Shown one piece after another: positions 50,509-59,294 of a stretch of 64,000 nucleotides of DNA; positions within the stretch are counted from its first letter, which is position 1; each line of letters opens with the position of its first letter. The notes under the pieces are model-generated. The model was given only the letters and a program-made list of their open reading frames with translations. It was not told the origin of the DNA and did no database searches. Position numbers and translations under genes: made by a program. Source of the stretch: Methylobacterium sp. SyP6R (lineage in GTDB: Bacteria > Pseudomonadota > Alphaproteobacteria > Rhizobiales > Beijerinckiaceae). The stretch spans positions 507,001 through 571,000 of the forward strand of contig NZ_JAAQRC020000002.1 in the NCBI RefSeq assembly GCF_019216885.1, read 5' to 3'.

Positions 50509-51464
50509 CCCTGGACCCCCGGCCGCGGTGTTTCGGCGCGACGGCCCGCGGCGAACAGCGAGGCGACGGCGCAGGAGGCGAGCCGCGTCAGGCGCGAATC
50601 GGCCCGGCTCGTCAGGATGATCGGCACCCGGGCGCCGAGCACGATCCCGGCGGCGTCCGCGTCGGCAAGGAAGGTCAGGCTCTTGGCCAGCATGTTGGCG
50701 GCTTCGAGATCCGGCACCACCAGCACGTTGGCGCGGCCGGCGACCGGCGACTGGATCTGCTTGATCGCCGCCGCGCCGCGATCGATGGCGTTGTCGAGGG
50801 CGAGCGGCCCGTCGAGGACCGCCCCGGTGATCTGGCCGCGATCGGCCATCTTGCACAACGCGGCGGCATCGAGGGTCGAGGGGACCTTCGGGTTGACCGT
50901 CTCCATCGCCGACACGATCGCGACCCGCACCACCTCGATCCCGAAGGAATGGGCGAGGTCGATGGCGTTCTGGACGATGTCGCGCTTCTCCTCGAGCGTC
51001 GGGGCGATGTTGATCGCGGCATCGGTGACGATGAGGGGATCGTCGTGGCCCGGCACGTCCATCACGAAGCAGTGGCTCAGGCGGCGCTCCGTCCGCAGCC
51101 CACCCTCGCGCCGCACTACCGCGCCCATCAGCTCATCGGTGTGGAGGCTGCCCTTCATCAGCGCGCCGGCCTCTCCGGCCCTCACCAGCGCCACCGCCCT
51201 GTCGGCGGAATCGTGGCTATGGGCCGATTCGACGATGCGGAACGCCGCCAGATCCCGCCCGCAGGCCGCCGCCGCGATCCTCGGCCGGGGCCCGACCAGG
51301 ACCGGGGTGATCAGCCCGAGATCCGCCGCCTCCAGCGCGGCGCCGAGCGAGGCCTCGTCGCAAGGGTGCGCGACCGCGACCGTGAGGCGGGGCCGCGCCT
51401 GCGCGGCGGCGATCAGACGGTCGTACTTCTCGTGCCGGCGGCGGGCCGGGGCCTCCTGGGTCAT
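50505..51464 (-). CDS. pta: Phosphate acetyl/butyryltransferase
   Basis: A 319-residue PTA_PTB-family enzyme of the short type, lacking the regulatory N-terminal domains of long Pta. Visible features: 'EAADLGLITPVLVGPRPRIA', 'AGALMKGSLHTDELM', 'SHCFVMDVPGHDDPLIVTDA' and 'AAINIAPTLEEKRDIVQNAI', 'LALDNAIDRGAAAIKQIQSP'. It exchanges phosphate for CoA on acetyl-CoA (or butyryl-CoA). The ATG at 51464 with GGGGGAG upstream is preferred to a longer form at 51506. A FixK-type box lies about 230 bp upstream. Confidence 0.92.
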   Translation of the reverse strand: MTQEAPARRRHEKYDRLIAAAQARPRLTVAVAHPCDEASLGAALEAADLGLITPVLVGPRPRIAAAACGRDLAAFRIVESAHSHDSADRAVALVRAGEAGALMKGSLHTDELMGAVVRREGGLRTERRLSHCFVMDVPGHDDPLIVTDAAINIAPTLEEKRDIVQNAIDLAHSFGIEVVRVAIVSAMETVNPKVPSTLDAAALCKMADRGQITGAVLDGPLALDNAIDRGAAAIKQIQSPVAGRANVLVVPDLEAANMLAKSLTFLADADAAGIVLGARVPIILTSRADSRLTRLASCAVASLFAAGRRAETPRPGVQG

Positions 51465-51871
51465 CGGGCGCTCCCCCGGGTTGGGCGGGCCCGGACCCGC
51501 CGGCAATGTCGCAGGGACCGCGCCCGACCGCTTGATCGGGTGGGACGCGGACCGGCCTCGTGCCGGACGAGCCCGCGCCTCCCGGCGCGACAGGTCGTAC
51601 GCGTCGCTGCCATGTGGTCCTCTCGTGACGTCCCGGAGCGCGGCTCGACCCCGAGGCGCAACGGGACGTCAGGATGCGGGGCGAGGCGAACGGCGCGTTG
51701 ACCTGCCTCAAGGACGTGGGCGGTCCTGCATCCAGGATGCGGGACGAGGACACGTCGCGGCGTCGAGGCGTGACGCGTGCAGGTGTCAAATCCCGATCAG
51801 CGTGTTGCTGCTCAGGCGCCATCGAGATGGACAAGACCGTATCCTGCTCCGACCGGGAATCCGGACCGACG
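51465..51871. other. Divergent intergenic region with FixK-type box
   Basis: About 400 bp between pta (minus) and the AI-2E family gene (plus). It contains TTGACCTGCCTCAA at 51698-51711. No other gene is supported; the upstream extension of the AI-2E frame (from 51674) would begin within the box and is unlikely to be translated. Confidence 0.55.
51698..51711. promoter_or_regulatory. FixK-type box TTGACCTGCCTCAA between pta and the AI-2E permease gene
   Basis: An exact TTGA-N6-TCAA match. It could serve either direction; predicted leaders (about 126 nt rightward, about 199 nt leftward) are longer than for the other boxes. Confidence 0.55.
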
Positions 51872-52930
51872 ATGTCTTTCGATGCCGCCCTGCGCATCGG
51901 CCTCGCCGCGGCGCTCGTCTATGCCTGCGCCCGCATCCTGTCGCCGCTCGCGGAGATCCTGCTCTGGTCGGCGATCCTGGCCGTCATGCTGTACCCGCTG
52001 CATCGCCGCCTCCTCGTCGGCGTCGGCGAGCGCGGCTCGGCCGCCCTGATCGGGGTCGTCGGCATCGCCGTCATGCTGGCGGCGACGATCCTGGTCGTGA
52101 CGTCGCTCGGATCGTCCCTCGTCGCATTCGTCTCGGACCTGCGCGACCAGCGGCTGACCCTACCCCCGCCGCCCGCCCGCCTCGCCGACCTGCCGCTGGT
52201 CGGCGGGAGGCTGACGGAGGCCTGGGCGCTCGCCGCCGCCAACGCGCCGGGGGCTCTCGCGCGCTACGGCCCGATGCTGCGCAAGCCGGCGGCCTGGCTC
52301 CTGTCGGCCGCCCGTCGCCTGGCGGCCGGCGAGGTGTCGTTCGTCCTGTCCTTCGCCATCGCGGCGATCCTCGTCGGGTACGGCAAGGGGGCGGCCGCGT
52401 TCACCCGGCAGGTCCTGGTCCGCGCCACCGGCAGCCCGGCCCGGGGCGCCGCGCTCGCGGCGCTGGCCGTCGAGACCATCCGCGGCGTGGCGCTGGGCAT
52501 CGTCGGCGTGGCGGTGCTCCAGTCCCTGCTGCTCGGAGCCGGCTTCTTCGTCATCGGCCTCCCGGCCGCCGGCCTGTGGACCCTCGCCACGCTGCTCCTC
52601 TGCATCGTCCAGGTGCCGGTCGTCGTCCTGACCCTGCCGGTGATCGGGTACGTCTTCGCCACCGCCGACGCGCTGCCGGCGCTCGTCTTCGCGATCTGGA
52701 CCATCGGCGCCGGACTGAGCGACAACGTTCTCAAGCCGCTCGTGCTCGGCCGCGGCCTCGACGTCCCGATGCCCGTCATCCTGGCGGGCGTCGTCGGCGG
52801 CGTGATCGCCCATGGCCTGCTCGGCCTGTTCATCGGCCCGGTCGTCCTGGCGACGGGGTATGTGCTGCTGGTCGGATGGGTGAGGCGCATCCCGGTCGAT
52901 GCGCCGCCCGTCGGTGATGCGGCGGCGTGA
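51872..52930 (+). CDS. AI-2E family transporter (PerM/TqsA-like)
   Basis: A 352-residue membrane protein with about seven to eight helices: 'IGLAAALVYACARILSPLAE', 'ILLWSAILAVMLYPLHRRLL', 'GVVGIAVMLAATILVVTSLG' and, in the C-terminal half, 'IVQVPVVVLTLPVIGYVFAT', 'IWTIGAGLSDNVLKPLVLGR', 'PMPVILAGVVGGVIAHGLLG'. The motif 'DNVLKPLVLGRG' is diagnostic of the AI-2E/UPF0118 family. Members export AI-2 or act as Na+/H+ antiporters; the role here is unknown. ATG 51827 is an alternative start. Confidence 0.88.
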   Translation: MSFDAALRIGLAAALVYACARILSPLAEILLWSAILAVMLYPLHRRLLVGVGERGSAALIGVVGIAVMLAATILVVTSLGSSLVAFVSDLRDQRLTLPPPPARLADLPLVGGRLTEAWALAAANAPGALARYGPMLRKPAAWLLSAARRLAAGEVSFVLSFAIAAILVGYGKGAAAFTRQVLVRATGSPARGAALAALAVETIRGVALGIVGVAVLQSLLLGAGFFVIGLPAAGLWTLATLLLCIVQVPVVVLTLPVIGYVFATADALPALVFAIWTIGAGLSDNVLKPLVLGRGLDVPMPVILAGVVGGVIAHGLLGLFIGPVVLATGYVLLVGWVRRIPVDAPPVGDAAA

Positions 52931-52962
52931 CGGAGCCGGACCCGCCGCCCCGCCTTCCTGCA

Positions 52963-53805
52963 TCAGAACATCCCGCGAAAGGCGCGGCGCACCCGTTCGC
53001 GCTCCAGCCGTCCGCCACGGAGATGGGGCCGGAGGAGCTTGTGCAGCGCGTCCATGGCGAGGCCGTATTCCGCCCGGCACAGTCGGGCGCGCGAACGCGG
53101 CAGGGCGCCGCTCGCGACGAGATCCCCGAAGGTGCGGCGGTCGGCCCCGTAGGCGAGGCAGAGCAGGCCGTAGAGACGCTGGAGCGCGAGGCTGTGATCG
53201 TCGGCGAGTACCGCCGGCTCGGCCCTTTCCTCGGCCGCCAGACTCCGGAACAGGCGCGCGATGCCGTCGACGGCGTGCCGGGCCTGCCCGGGCGGCAATT
53301 CGAGCAGCACGAGCGCCGCGAACTGGTCGGCGGCATCCTCCTCCCGGCCGAGCACCGGCACTTCGAGCAGGTGGAACAGGGCATGCCCGGTCTCGTGCAG
53401 GAAGGCCTGGGCGACGAGGCCGAAGACCGCGTCCTGCCGCTCCGCCCCTGTCCGGACCGGCGGCGGCGACACCCGATCCTTCACCTCCCGGACATACTCG
53501 TAACAGACCGTGACGGTGCGGGTCTCGGGCTCGTACCACGCATCGGCGGCGCCGCGGCATGCCGCGAACCGGAAGGTCAGCGACCGCGGCAGGCGCAAGC
53601 CCGCGGCCACCTCCCGCAGGCCTTCGAGGACGCGATGCGACTTGACGGAGCGGTAGATCGCGAGCGACTCCGCCTTGAGGGGACGGTCGTAGAAGACCCT
53701 GACCGGAGCACCAGGCGACGGGCTTCGTCGATGAGACTCGCCGCGGCTCGGTCCGGCGCCGAGGAGCAGCGTCGAGGCGATGATGATCGCAAGAGCGCAC
53801 CGCAT
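52963..53805 (-). CDS. DUF4344-type exported metallopeptidase
   Basis: A 280-residue protein with a signal peptide ('RCALAIIIASTLLLGAGPSR') and a zinc-protease-like motif 'AFLHETGHALFHLLEVPVLG' (HExxH variant HETGH, with Glu and two His). 'RTVTVCYEYVREVKDRVSPP' upstream and 'REEDAADQFAALVLLEL' downstream match DUF4344 putative metallopeptidases; the second Glu-Asp motif likely provides the third zinc ligand. The ATG at 53805 is preferred to the longer frame at 53898, which lacks signal logic. It probably acts in the periplasm. Confidence 0.82.
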   Translation of the reverse strand: MRCALAIIIASTLLLGAGPSRGESHRRSPSPGAPVRVFYDRPLKAESLAIYRSVKSHRVLEGLREVAAGLRLPRSLTFRFAACRGAADAWYEPETRTVTVCYEYVREVKDRVSPPPVRTGAERQDAVFGLVAQAFLHETGHALFHLLEVPVLGREEDAADQFAALVLLELPPGQARHAVDGIARLFRSLAAEERAEPAVLADDHSLALQRLYGLLCLAYGADRRTFGDLVASGALPRSRARLCRAEYGLAMDALHKLLRPHLRGGRLERERVRRAFRGMF

Positions 53806-54155
53806 TCCTCCGCCCCGGAATCTTGCAGAGTCGAGGTCGTGCGACGCCAGGGCCGCCGTGGAAAAGCCCGCCGGTCGGGGCCACGGGACGGGCCCCATGG
53901 GCGGATGTCGCTCTCCTGAAGCCGGGAACGGCTCGTCTCACGGCCGATGCCGAGCGACGGGGCAAATGAGCCCGAGCAAGCGAGCCCGACCGAGAATGAT
54001 CGCTGCCGCGGCGCGTGCTTGATCGAACGAGACGTGGCCCGGAATGCCCCGCAAGCAACCGGCGGTCCGGACGAAGGCGTCGTGCCTGACGCCTCGGTTC
54101 CGGATGGCGTTGGAGCCTGTTTGACCCACGAAGAGAAAATCGTGAGTGGCTTTCC

Positions 54156-54301
54156 TATCCTGACCGGGACCTCATCCTGAGGTACGAGCGGATGCGAGCC
54201 TCGAAGGTGGGCTCCGGAAGTCTCGGCGATCTCTGGATCCCTCCTTCGAGGTCAGTCGATCTTCAATCGACTGACCTCGAAGGATGTGGTTGTGAGTGGG
54301 A
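54156..54301. repeat. Interspersed palindromic repeat, copy C
   Basis: About 146 bp: 'GACCTCATCCTGAGGTACG', 'CTCGAAGGTGGGCTCC', 'CCCTCCTTCGAGGTCAGTCG', 'ATCTTCAATCGACTGACC' and terminal GTGAGTGGGA. It shares its internal block with copies A and B. It lies in the 630-bp gene-free gap between the DUF4344 gene and the ABC importer; 53806-54155 shows nothing else. Confidence 0.83.
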
Positions 54302-54336
54302 TGGAGTCCTGCGATCGGATCAAACAGGCTCTTATA

Positions 54337-54372
54337 CGGTTTCCGATTGATCGCTTCGCGATGCGGAAACCG
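54337..54372. repeat. Stem-loop CGGTTTCCG ... CGGAAACCG
   Basis: A 9-bp perfect inverted repeat with an 18-base loop that itself contains CGCTTCGCG. It directly follows repeat copy C and precedes the hairpin at the end of the ABC ATPase gene. Confidence 0.7.
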
Positions 54373-54400
54373 GCTTCGCTCAGGCGCCGCGCGGGCTGAT

Positions 54401-54438
54401 GATACGGCGTCCGGAAGGAATCTTCCGGACGCCGTATC
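54401..54438 (-). terminator. Long perfect hairpin overlapping the ABC ATPase stop codon
   Basis: A 17-bp perfect inverted repeat (GATACGGCGTCCGGAAG / CTTCCGGACGCCGTATC) with a 4-base loop. Its distal arm overlaps the stop codon (54437-54439) of the minus-strand ABC ATPase gene. There is no T-run on the minus-strand side, so it is more likely a REP-like or mRNA-stabilising hairpin than a classical terminator. Confidence 0.55.
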
Positions 54439-55234
54439 AGACCGCCGCCTTGTGAAAATGGCTGAGGAAGGCCTTGGTGGCGGCTTGCCGCGGATCCTCG
54501 ATCACCTGCCGGGCCGGCCCTTCCTCGACGACGAAGCCGTCGCGCATGAACACGCAGGTGTCGGCGACGTCGCGCGCGAACGCGATCTCGTGCGTCACGA
54601 GCACCATGGTCATGCCCTCCGAGGCCAGCTGCCGGACGACCTGCAGGACTTCCCCGACGAGCTCGGGATCGAGCGCCGAGGTCGCCTCGTCGAAGAGCAT
54701 GACCTCCGGCTTCATCGCCAGCGCCCGGGCGATGGCGACCCGCTGCTTCTGCCCGCCCGACAGCCGGTCGGGATGGACGTCGGCCTTCTCCCGCAGGCCC
54801 ACCTTGTCCAGGAGCCGGAGCGCCAGCTCCCGCGTCTCGTCCCGGCCCCTGCCGAGCACCGTGACGGGTCCCTCCATGACGTTGCGGAGGACGGACATGT
54901 GGGAGAACAGGTTGAAGTTCTGGAAGACCATGCCGACCGTCGACCGGAAGGCGGCGAGGTCCTTGTCCCGCGGCATCCGGTGATCCTTGCCTTGGGGATC
55001 CTTGCCGAAGCGCATCGCGTGCGTGCCGATCCGGATCGTTCCCTCGTCCGGGATGGTGAGGAGGTTCAGGCAGCGCAGGAGGGTCGACTTGCCCGATCCG
55101 CTCGGGCCGATCAGCGACAGCACCCCGCCCTTCGGCACGCTCAAGGAAATGTCCTTGAGCACGGACACCGTCCCGAACGACTTTCTGACGTGCGCCACCT
55201 CGATCATCGTCGTCTCCGGCATAGTCCGCTCCAT
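54437..55234 (-). CDS. Polar amino acid ABC transporter ATP-binding protein
   Basis: A 265-residue ATPase of the GlnQ/HisP type. Walker A 'LIGPSGSGKSTLLRCLNLL', Q-loop 'GMVFQNFNLFSHMSVLRNVM', signature 'HPDRLSGGQKQRVAIARALA', Walker B 'EVMLFDEATSALDPELVGEV' and switch His 'VLVTHEIAFARDVAD'. An insertion (about residues 75-95, 'RFGKDPQGKDHRMPRDKDL') is seen in some opine/histidine-type ATPases. GGAGG 5 nt before the ATG at 55234. Last gene of the SBP-racemase-permease-ATPase unit. Confidence 0.93.
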   Translation of the reverse strand: MERTMPETTMIEVAHVRKSFGTVSVLKDISLSVPKGGVLSLIGPSGSGKSTLLRCLNLLTIPDEGTIRIGTHAMRFGKDPQGKDHRMPRDKDLAAFRSTVGMVFQNFNLFSHMSVLRNVMEGPVTVLGRGRDETRELALRLLDKVGLREKADVHPDRLSGGQKQRVAIARALAMKPEVMLFDEATSALDPELVGEVLQVVRQLASEGMTMVLVTHEIAFARDVADTCVFMRDGFVVEEGPARQVIEDPRQAATKAFLSHFHKAAV

Positions 55235-55269
55235 CGTCGCCTCCACCGTCGCTTCCTGGCATCCCGTGC

Positions 55270-55929
55270 TCACCGTGCGAGCCTGTTTTCGAGGCTGTGC
55301 GCGAAGGTCGTGAGAGGAAACAGGATCGCGAAGTAAATGATCGCGATCATCGTATAGACTTCGAGCGGCTTGTAGGTGGCCGAGGTGATCAGCTGGCCCT
55401 GGTAGAGAAGATCGGGCACCGCGAGCACGGAGAGAAGCGAAGTGTTCTTCAGCTGGAGTACGACCTGGTTGACAAGCGGCGGGATCATCCGCTTGAGCGC
55501 CTGCGGCAGGACGATGCGCCGGAGCAGGGCACCGCGGCGCATGCCGAGCGCCCGTCCCGCGTCCCACTGGCCGATATCGATCGAGGCGATGCCGCCGCGG
55601 ATGATCTCGGCGAAGAACGACGCGCCGTAGAGCGTCAGGGCGATGAAGGCGGCGGTCGCGGGCTTCAGCTCGACGCCGATCAGGATCGGCAGGGCGTAGT
55701 AGATCCAGACCAGCTGCACCAGCACCGGGGTGCAGCGGAAGATCTCGATGAAGGCCATGAGCGGGATCGTCACCGCCTTCACGTTGCCCAGGCGGGCGAC
55801 GGCGATCAGGCCGCCGACGGCGAAGCCGGCGATCGCCGTGACGATGGTGAAGCCGATCGTGTACAAGGCGCCGATCGCAATCAGGCCCTTGTATTGCAGC
55901 AGGAACGAAAAGTCCCACTCGTAATTCAT
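55270..55929 (-). CDS. Polar amino acid ABC transporter permease
   Basis: A 219-residue permease with about five helices and the EAA loop 'DAGRALGMRRGALLRRIVLP' followed by 'QALKRMIPPLVNQVVLQLKN', standard for His/Glu/Gln-type permeases (HisM/GlnP). Only one permease gene is present, so a homodimer is expected. It lies between the racemase and ATPase genes with gaps of 18 and 35 bp. Confidence 0.93.
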   Translation of the reverse strand: MNYEWDFSFLLQYKGLIAIGALYTIGFTIVTAIAGFAVGGLIAVARLGNVKAVTIPLMAFIEIFRCTPVLVQLVWIYYALPILIGVELKPATAAFIALTLYGASFFAEIIRGGIASIDIGQWDAGRALGMRRGALLRRIVLPQALKRMIPPLVNQVVLQLKNTSLLSVLAVPDLLYQGQLITSATYKPLEVYTMIAIIYFAILFPLTTFAHSLENRLAR

Positions 55930-55947
55930 GGTCGTCTCCGGTCCGCC

Positions 55948-56640
55948 TTACGGGTAGCGTGTTTGCAGAAGGCCCGAGTGAAACCAGCGGCCCAGGGTAA
56001 TGATGTCGAAGACCGGAACGGCGAAGCGCTCGGCGACGGCTCTCGAGAACGGCGGGAGGTTGGTGCATTCCATCAGGATCGCGCCGACATCCCCCCGCCC
56101 GACCAGGCGCCCGGCGGCCTCCAGCACGTCGCGCGCCAACGCCTCCGCATCGTAAGGCGCCTCCCGCTCGATCACTCCGCGCAGCGCCCCGTTCGCGGGC
56201 AAGCCCACGACCGGCGTCGCGGGATCGGCACCGACCTCGACGAAATGCGCGTCGGTGAGCGCCTCGGCGTCGTAGGTCACGATTCCGGTCCGCTTGGCCC
56301 GGGGAAGGCAGCGGTCGATCAGGGGAAGCTGCATCAGGCTCGAGGTCGCGAGCGGCAGCGACATCCGGGCGGCGAGAGAGCGCTGCCGGGCGGCCAGGAA
56401 GCCGCACGACGTGATGATGCCGATGGCGCCCCGCGCCCGCAGCCGCTCCCCCGCCTCGACGAAGGCCTCGGCCAGGTCGGCATCCTGCCCGCCCACGACC
56501 CGGCGCGCGGTGGCGCCGCGGACGGTCTCGAACAGGACCGGGAAGGGCCAGCTCGCCGCGTGCCCGACATCGCCGGGCGGGCGCTCGAACCGTGTGTCGA
56601 GCATGATGATGCCCAAGGGCGGGGTGGGGTCGGGGGGCAT
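55948..56640 (-). CDS. Aspartate/glutamate racemase family protein
   Basis: A 230-residue protein. Two cysteines typical of cofactor-independent racemases occur in 'GIITSCGFLAARQ' and 'AILMECTNLPPFSRAVAERF', in line with the two-Cys mechanism of Asp/Glu and hydantoin racemases. The fold pattern ('LGIIMLDTRFERPPGD', 'RTGIVTYDAEALTDAHF') resembles the AroM/Asp-Glu-hydantoin racemase group. Its place inside an amino-acid importer operon suggests conversion of an imported D- or L-amino acid. ATG 56640 is favoured over a TTG start at 56673. Confidence 0.82.
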   Translation of the reverse strand: MPPDPTPPLGIIMLDTRFERPPGDVGHAASWPFPVLFETVRGATARRVVGGQDADLAEAFVEAGERLRARGAIGIITSCGFLAARQRSLAARMSLPLATSSLMQLPLIDRCLPRAKRTGIVTYDAEALTDAHFVEVGADPATPVVGLPANGALRGVIEREAPYDAEALARDVLEAAGRLVGRGDVGAILMECTNLPPFSRAVAERFAVPVFDIITLGRWFHSGLLQTRYP

Positions 56641-56722
56641 GCGGCGAAACCTGTGGGCCTGGCCCGGGGACAAGTCCCGGGCCGCGGCGAGGACCGCGGG
56701 GGCTCCCGCGGCGGCGGCTGCG

Positions 56723-57571
56723 TCAGAACGAGATCTCGGCCGGGATGTCGTCGGGCTTGACGCCGACCAGTTCCAGGCTGGACGTGATCCAGCCCTTCAT
56801 GGCGCCGAGCCCGCGATTGTATTCGAGCCAGTTGTCGACGAAGGTCCGGAACCGCGGATCGGGATCGGCCCGCACGCCGGCACAGGTCGGCTGTGCGCTC
56901 AAGGGGGTGGGGACGATGATTCGGCCCACCTTCGGGTTCTTCTTCACGGTCACGAGCGAGAGCAGCGCGACCTGGATGACGCAATCGGCCCGGTTGGACT
57001 GCACCGACAGCATGGCGTCGTCCGGGGTCTTCAGCGCGACCAGCGTGGCGTTCGGGATGACGCGCCGGGCGAACAGGTCGTGGGTCGAGCCGATGTCGAC
57101 GGCGACGCGGACCTCCGGCTTGTTGAGGTCGGCCCAGGTCTTCGGCTCGAAGCCGGGCTTGGCGATGATGGTGAAGGTGTTCAGCATGATCGGCCGCGTG
57201 AACTCGACCGTGAGCGCCCGCGACGGGGTCGGCGACAGGCCGAACATGATGTCGATCTTGTTCGCCTGGAGGTCGAGCACCGCGTTGCCCCAGGTGGTCT
57301 CGGCGATCTCGACCTCGGCATCCATCGCCTTGGCGAGATCCTGCGCCATGCTGATGCAGAAGCCCGACCACTCGCCGGACGCGATGTCCTTCTTGTAGTA
57401 CGGCTCGGTGCCGACGATGCCGGCGATCCGGAGCTTCTTGGTGCGCCGGATGCGCTGGAAGGTGTTCTCGCCGGCCGGAGCCGTCTGGGCCTGGGCGGTG
57501 CCGATCGGGGAGAGGGCGGCCCCGAGCGCGCCGGCGCCGAGAAACGATGCGATGTCCCTGCGTGATACCAT
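56723..57571 (-). CDS. Polar amino acid ABC transporter substrate-binding protein
   Basis: A 282-residue periplasmic binding protein (SBP_bac_3). Tat-like signal ('SRRDIASFLGAGALGAALSP') then 'KKLRIAGIVGTEPYYKKDIA', 'GFCISMAQDLAKAMDAEVEI', 'ANKIDIMFGLSPTPSRALTV' and the hinge 'VRVAVDIGSTHDLFARRVIP'. First gene of the operon with racemase, permease and ATPase; substrate is probably an acidic or polar amino acid, inferred from the racemase neighbour. Confidence 0.92.
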   Translation of the reverse strand: MVSRRDIASFLGAGALGAALSPIGTAQAQTAPAGENTFQRIRRTKKLRIAGIVGTEPYYKKDIASGEWSGFCISMAQDLAKAMDAEVEIAETTWGNAVLDLQANKIDIMFGLSPTPSRALTVEFTRPIMLNTFTIIAKPGFEPKTWADLNKPEVRVAVDIGSTHDLFARRVIPNATLVALKTPDDAMLSVQSNRADCVIQVALLSLVTVKKNPKVGRIIVPTPLSAQPTCAGVRADPDPRFRTFVDNWLEYNRGLGAMKGWITSSLELVGVKPDDIPAEISF

Positions 57572-57701
57572 GACGGTGGCCCTCTCCTCGATAGCTTGGC
57601 GGTTCCTTAGTACCTTAGACCGCTGGGCGGGAGTCCTGTCTGTAGACGGCTTTCGACTTCGGGCCCGTGCGGCGCGGTGATGCCGGACCTCGACGCGGCG
57701 C

Positions 57702-59294
57702 TCACCCGGATCGTCCGCCGAGGGCGACGCGCCGCGTGATCCGCAGGGCGTCGAGGAAGACCTCGTCGTGGCTGACGACCAGAAGCGCGCCGTCATAGCC
57801 GGCAAGGCCGGATTCGAGGGCCTCGACGGCCTCGAGGTCGAGGTGGTTGGTCGGTTCGTCGAGGAGCAGGAGTTGCGGCGGCGCCACATGGCCCAGAAGG
57901 CAGGCCAAAGCGGCCCGGACCTGCTGGCCGCCGCTGAGCGCCGAGACCGGACGGTCGGCGGCCTTCGCCCGGAACTGGAACCGCGCCAGGGCCGCCCGGC
58001 ATCCGTTCGCGTCCTCCCCCGGGTTGAGACGCGCGAAGTTCTCCGCCACCGTCCTGTCGTGGGCGAGCAGCGTGAGGCGCTGGTCGAGCAGGGCGGCGCG
58101 TACGCCGACCGACACCCGCCCCGACCAGGGGGCGAGGCGGCCCGCGACGAGATCGAGCAGGGTCGACTTGCCCGAACCGTTGCGTCCACCGAGCGCGACG
58201 CGCTCCGGCCCGGTGATCGCCAGCGACACCTCCTGCAGGACCGGCCGTCCCGGCCGATACCCGACCGTGACGTCCTCGACCGTGAGGACGCGCCGGTCGG
58301 CGTGAAGCCCGCTCGGCGGAACGGCGACGGCGAGGGGCTTTTCCGACGCGACCCGGTCCCGGCTCCGCGCCAGCTCGGCCTCGGCGGTGAGGTGCTGGCG
58401 CTCGGCCAGGCGCGCAAGGCCGCCGGCGGTCCGCTCGGCATTGTCCCGGCGGCCGCCGACGAGGATGCGGGGTAGGTCGCCCCGCGCCCCGCGGCGCTGC
58501 CCAGCCGCGTCGCGGCGTTGCTGGCGCTCGACCGTCGCTTGCGTCCGCCGGGCCAGGTCCGCGGCCCGTTTCTCGGCCAGCGCGAGGTCATGCTCGGCCG
58601 CGGCGAGGCGCAGGGCCTTCGCGTGCCGGTAGGCGTCGAAATTGCCCCGGTAGAGGTTCGCCCCCGCCGGCTCGATCTCCACGATGGCGTCCATCGCCTC
58701 GAGCAGGGACCGGTCGTGGCTGACCACGACCGCGCCGCCGCGCCAGCCCTGCAGCATCTCGTGCACCGCCTGCCGCCCTTGGCGGTCGAGGTCGTTGGTC
58801 GGTTCGTCGAGGAGCAGGAAATCGGGCCGCGAAAACATCGCCGCCGCCAGCGCGGCCCGGGCGCGCTGCCCGCCGGAGAGGTGACGGAGCGGCGTGTCGG
58901 GCTCCGCCGCAACGCCCATCCGCTCCAGGGCCTCCGTCAGGCGCTCCGCGAGCGTCCAGTCGGCCTCGGCGAGGTCCTCGGCCGTGGCGGAGCCGCTCTC
59001 GGCGCGGCGGAGCAGCGCCAGGCCCGCCGCCGCGCCGAACAGATCGGCGACGGTGTCGTCGGGAGGAAGGCGTGCGAACTGGCGCAGCAGCGCGACCGAC
59101 CCGTGGACGACGAGACTGCCGCCCGCCGGCCGCAGCCGGCCGGCCAGGAGGCCCAGGAGGGTCGTCTTGCCGGCCCCGTTGCGGCCGACGATGCCGGTCC
59201 GCTCCTGCCCGAAGCTGGCGGAAATGTCGGTGAGGACGGGGCGCCCGTCAGGCGCGGACCACGTGACGTTCAGGAGGGAGAGCTGTGCTGGCAT
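57702..59294 (-). CDS. ABC-F family ATPase
   Basis: A 530-residue protein with two ATP-binding domains and no membrane segments. First: Walker A 'GIVGRNGAGKTTLLGLLAG', signature 'LRHLSGGQRARAALAAAMFS', Walker B 'PDFLLLDEPTNDLDRQGRQA'. Second: 'VALGGRNGSGKSTLLDLVAG', 'VSALSGGQQVRAALACLLG' and 'LLLLDEPTNHLDLEAVEALE'. The inter-domain linker (about residues 225-320) is Arg/Ala-rich. ABC-F proteins act on the ribosome (translation factors or antibiotic protection). ATG 59294 is preferred over 59318. No adjoining antibiotic locus clarifies the role. Confidence 0.9.
   Translation of the reverse strand: MPAQLSLLNVTWSAPDGRPVLTDISASFGQERTGIVGRNGAGKTTLLGLLAGRLRPAGGSLVVHGSVALLRQFARLPPDDTVADLFGAAAGLALLRRAESGSATAEDLAEADWTLAERLTEALERMGVAAEPDTPLRHLSGGQRARAALAAAMFSRPDFLLLDEPTNDLDRQGRQAVHEMLQGWRGGAVVVSHDRSLLEAMDAIVEIEPAGANLYRGNFDAYRHAKALRLAAAEHDLALAEKRAADLARRTQATVERQQRRDAAGQRRGARGDLPRILVGGRRDNAERTAGGLARLAERQHLTAEAELARSRDRVASEKPLAVAVPPSGLHADRRVLTVEDVTVGYRPGRPVLQEVSLAITGPERVALGGRNGSGKSTLLDLVAGRLAPWSGRVSVGVRAALLDQRLTLLAHDRTVAENFARLNPGEDANGCRAALARFQFRAKAADRPVSALSGGQQVRAALACLLGHVAPPQLLLLDEPTNHLDLEAVEALESGLAGYDGALLVVSHDEVFLDALRITRRVALGGRSG

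Noticed and set aside
54401..54438. Hairpin as a classical intrinsic terminator
   Set aside because: The stem is strong, but no T-run follows on the transcribed strand.
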